Positions 5,376 through 6,057 of a stretch of 6,057 bases of DNA are shown in pieces. Under the pieces are notes generated by a model that made no database searches, was not told the DNA's origin, and saw only the letters and a list, made by a program, of their open reading frames with translations. The stretch spans positions 1 through 6,057 of the forward strand of contig SKSA01000086.1 of assembly GCA_007118195.1 (NCBI GenBank), read 5' to 3'. The DNA is from Anaerobacillus sp. (GTDB lineage Bacteria > Bacillota > Bacilli > Bacillales > Anaerobacillaceae). The first letter of the stretch is position 1, and the number at the start of each line of letters is the position of its first letter. The position numbers and the translations under genes were made by a program.

Positions 5376-5888
5376 AGTAAAGACATGTTGGTCAATGAGG
5401 GTATTCGTGCCCGAGAAGTTCGTCTCATTGGGGCTAACGGAGATCAAATTGGAGTAAAGTCAAAATATGAAGCTCTAGAAATGGCTCAAAATGCAAACCT
5501 TGACTTAGTTATGGTTGCACCAAATGCTAAACCGCCAGTTTGTCGTATTATGGACTACGGTAAGTTTAGATATGAGCAACAAAAGAAAGAAAAAGAAGCT
5601 CGTAAAAATCAGAAAATCATCACGACGAAAGAGGTTCGCCTAAGTCCGACGATTGAATTAAATGATTTTAATACGAAACTTCGTAACGCGAGAAAGTTCC
5701 TTGAAAAGGGAGATAAAGTAAAAGCAGCGATCCGTTTCCGTGGTCGTGCGATTACACACTCGCAAATTGGAAGAGATGTCTTAATGCGTCTTGCAAAAGA
5801 ATGTGAAGACATTTCAACAGTTGAAGCGGCACCGAAAATGGAAGGCCGTAGCATGTTCTTAGTTTTAGCTCCAAAAGCTGAAAAGTAA
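5373..5888 (+). CDS. infC: Translation initiation factor IF-3
   Basis: IF3 binds the 30S subunit, keeps it apart from 50S and checks start-codon and initiator-tRNA pairing. The product has 171 residues, close to the Bacillus subtilis protein. The N-terminal domain is seen in [39 protein letters not shown] and the Lys-rich linker [14 protein letters not shown]. The C-terminal domain is seen in [40 protein letters not shown] and the ending MFLVLAPK. The start is most likely ATT at 5373: GGAGGTGG (5359-5366) sits six bases before it, and the following Ser-Lys-Asp matches the known IF3 start. The frame opens further upstream to an ATG at 5292, but that stretch has no ribosome site and no IF3 similarity; ATG 5385 is too far from the Shine-Dalgarno. 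An ATT start lets IF3 limit its own translation, as known for other infC genes. Tandem stops TAA-TAG; rpmI follows after 66 bases. Confidence 0.97.
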   Translation: MSKDMLVNEGIRAREVRLIGANGDQIGVKSKYEALEMAQNANLDLVMVAPNAKPPVCRIMDYGKFRYEQQKKEKEARKNQKIITTKEVRLSPTIELNDFNTKLRNARKFLEKGDKVKAAIRFRGRAITHSQIGRDVLMRLAKECEDISTVEAAPKMEGRSMFLVLAPKAEK

Positions 5889-5915
5889 TAGTTCACATAA
5901 ATAAAACTATGCTAG

Positions 5916-6057
<142 letters not shown>

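Noticed and set aside
5609..5896. Minus-strand open frame of 95 codons opposite infC
   Set aside because: It is fully antisense to the conserved IF3 C-terminal domain, with no family resemblance.

Overview
The window looks like chromosome of a low-GC Gram-positive bacterium of the Bacillaceae. The evidence is the AT-rich intergenic DNA, strong AGGAGG/AAGGGGG-type ribosome binding sites, tandem TAA-TAG stops, an infC-rpmI cluster with a Bacillus-type L20 leader, and IF3 and L35 sequences very close to those I remember from Bacillus subtilis. A lipid-anchored six-heme cytochrome c with a strongly acidic linker would fit an anaerobically respiring, possibly alkaliphilic member (Anaerobacillus-like); that placement is inference.

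Layout. (1) Bases 1-264 are the 3' end of a NarL/LuxR-type regulator, probably a response regulator whose receiver domain lies upstream of the window, closed by a terminator at 321-353. (2) Bases 354-574 are a regulatory region with several inverted repeats and a perfect FNR/Rex-type palindrome (TGTGA-N6-TCACA) just upstream of a six-heme c-type cytochrome lipoprotein (575-1924). That gene has its own, probably bidirectional, terminator (1950-1983). (3) On the minus strand, 2064-2498 encodes a small unrecognised secreted protein with its own promoter. (4) 2730-4904 encodes a soluble PAS-PAS-GGDEF-EAL protein of cyclic-di-GMP turnover, with both catalytic domains apparently intact and no canonical inhibitory site. 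(5) From about 5013 the translation operon begins: a strong sigma-A-type promoter with an inverted repeat over its -35 box, the L20 autoregulatory leader with terminator, further leader hairpins, infC starting at an ATT codon (5373-5888), and the first 34 codons of rpmI (5955 to window end).

How the parts relate. The infC-rpmI (presumably -rplT) operon is ordinary housekeeping, regulated by L20 through its leader and probably by IF3 through the ATT start. The upstream half is accessory: a two-component-type regulator, a respiratory multiheme cytochrome under a redox-type operator, a small exported protein, and a PAS-controlled c-di-GMP enzyme. Each appears to be its own transcription unit, so a shared role in redox sensing or respiration is only suggested by proximity. 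I see no mobile element, CRISPR array, tRNA or rRNA, and no clearly new multigene system. The parts most worth a second look are the isolated multiheme cytochrome with its oddly placed redox operator, and the unexplained hairpins and inverted repeats around the infC leader.
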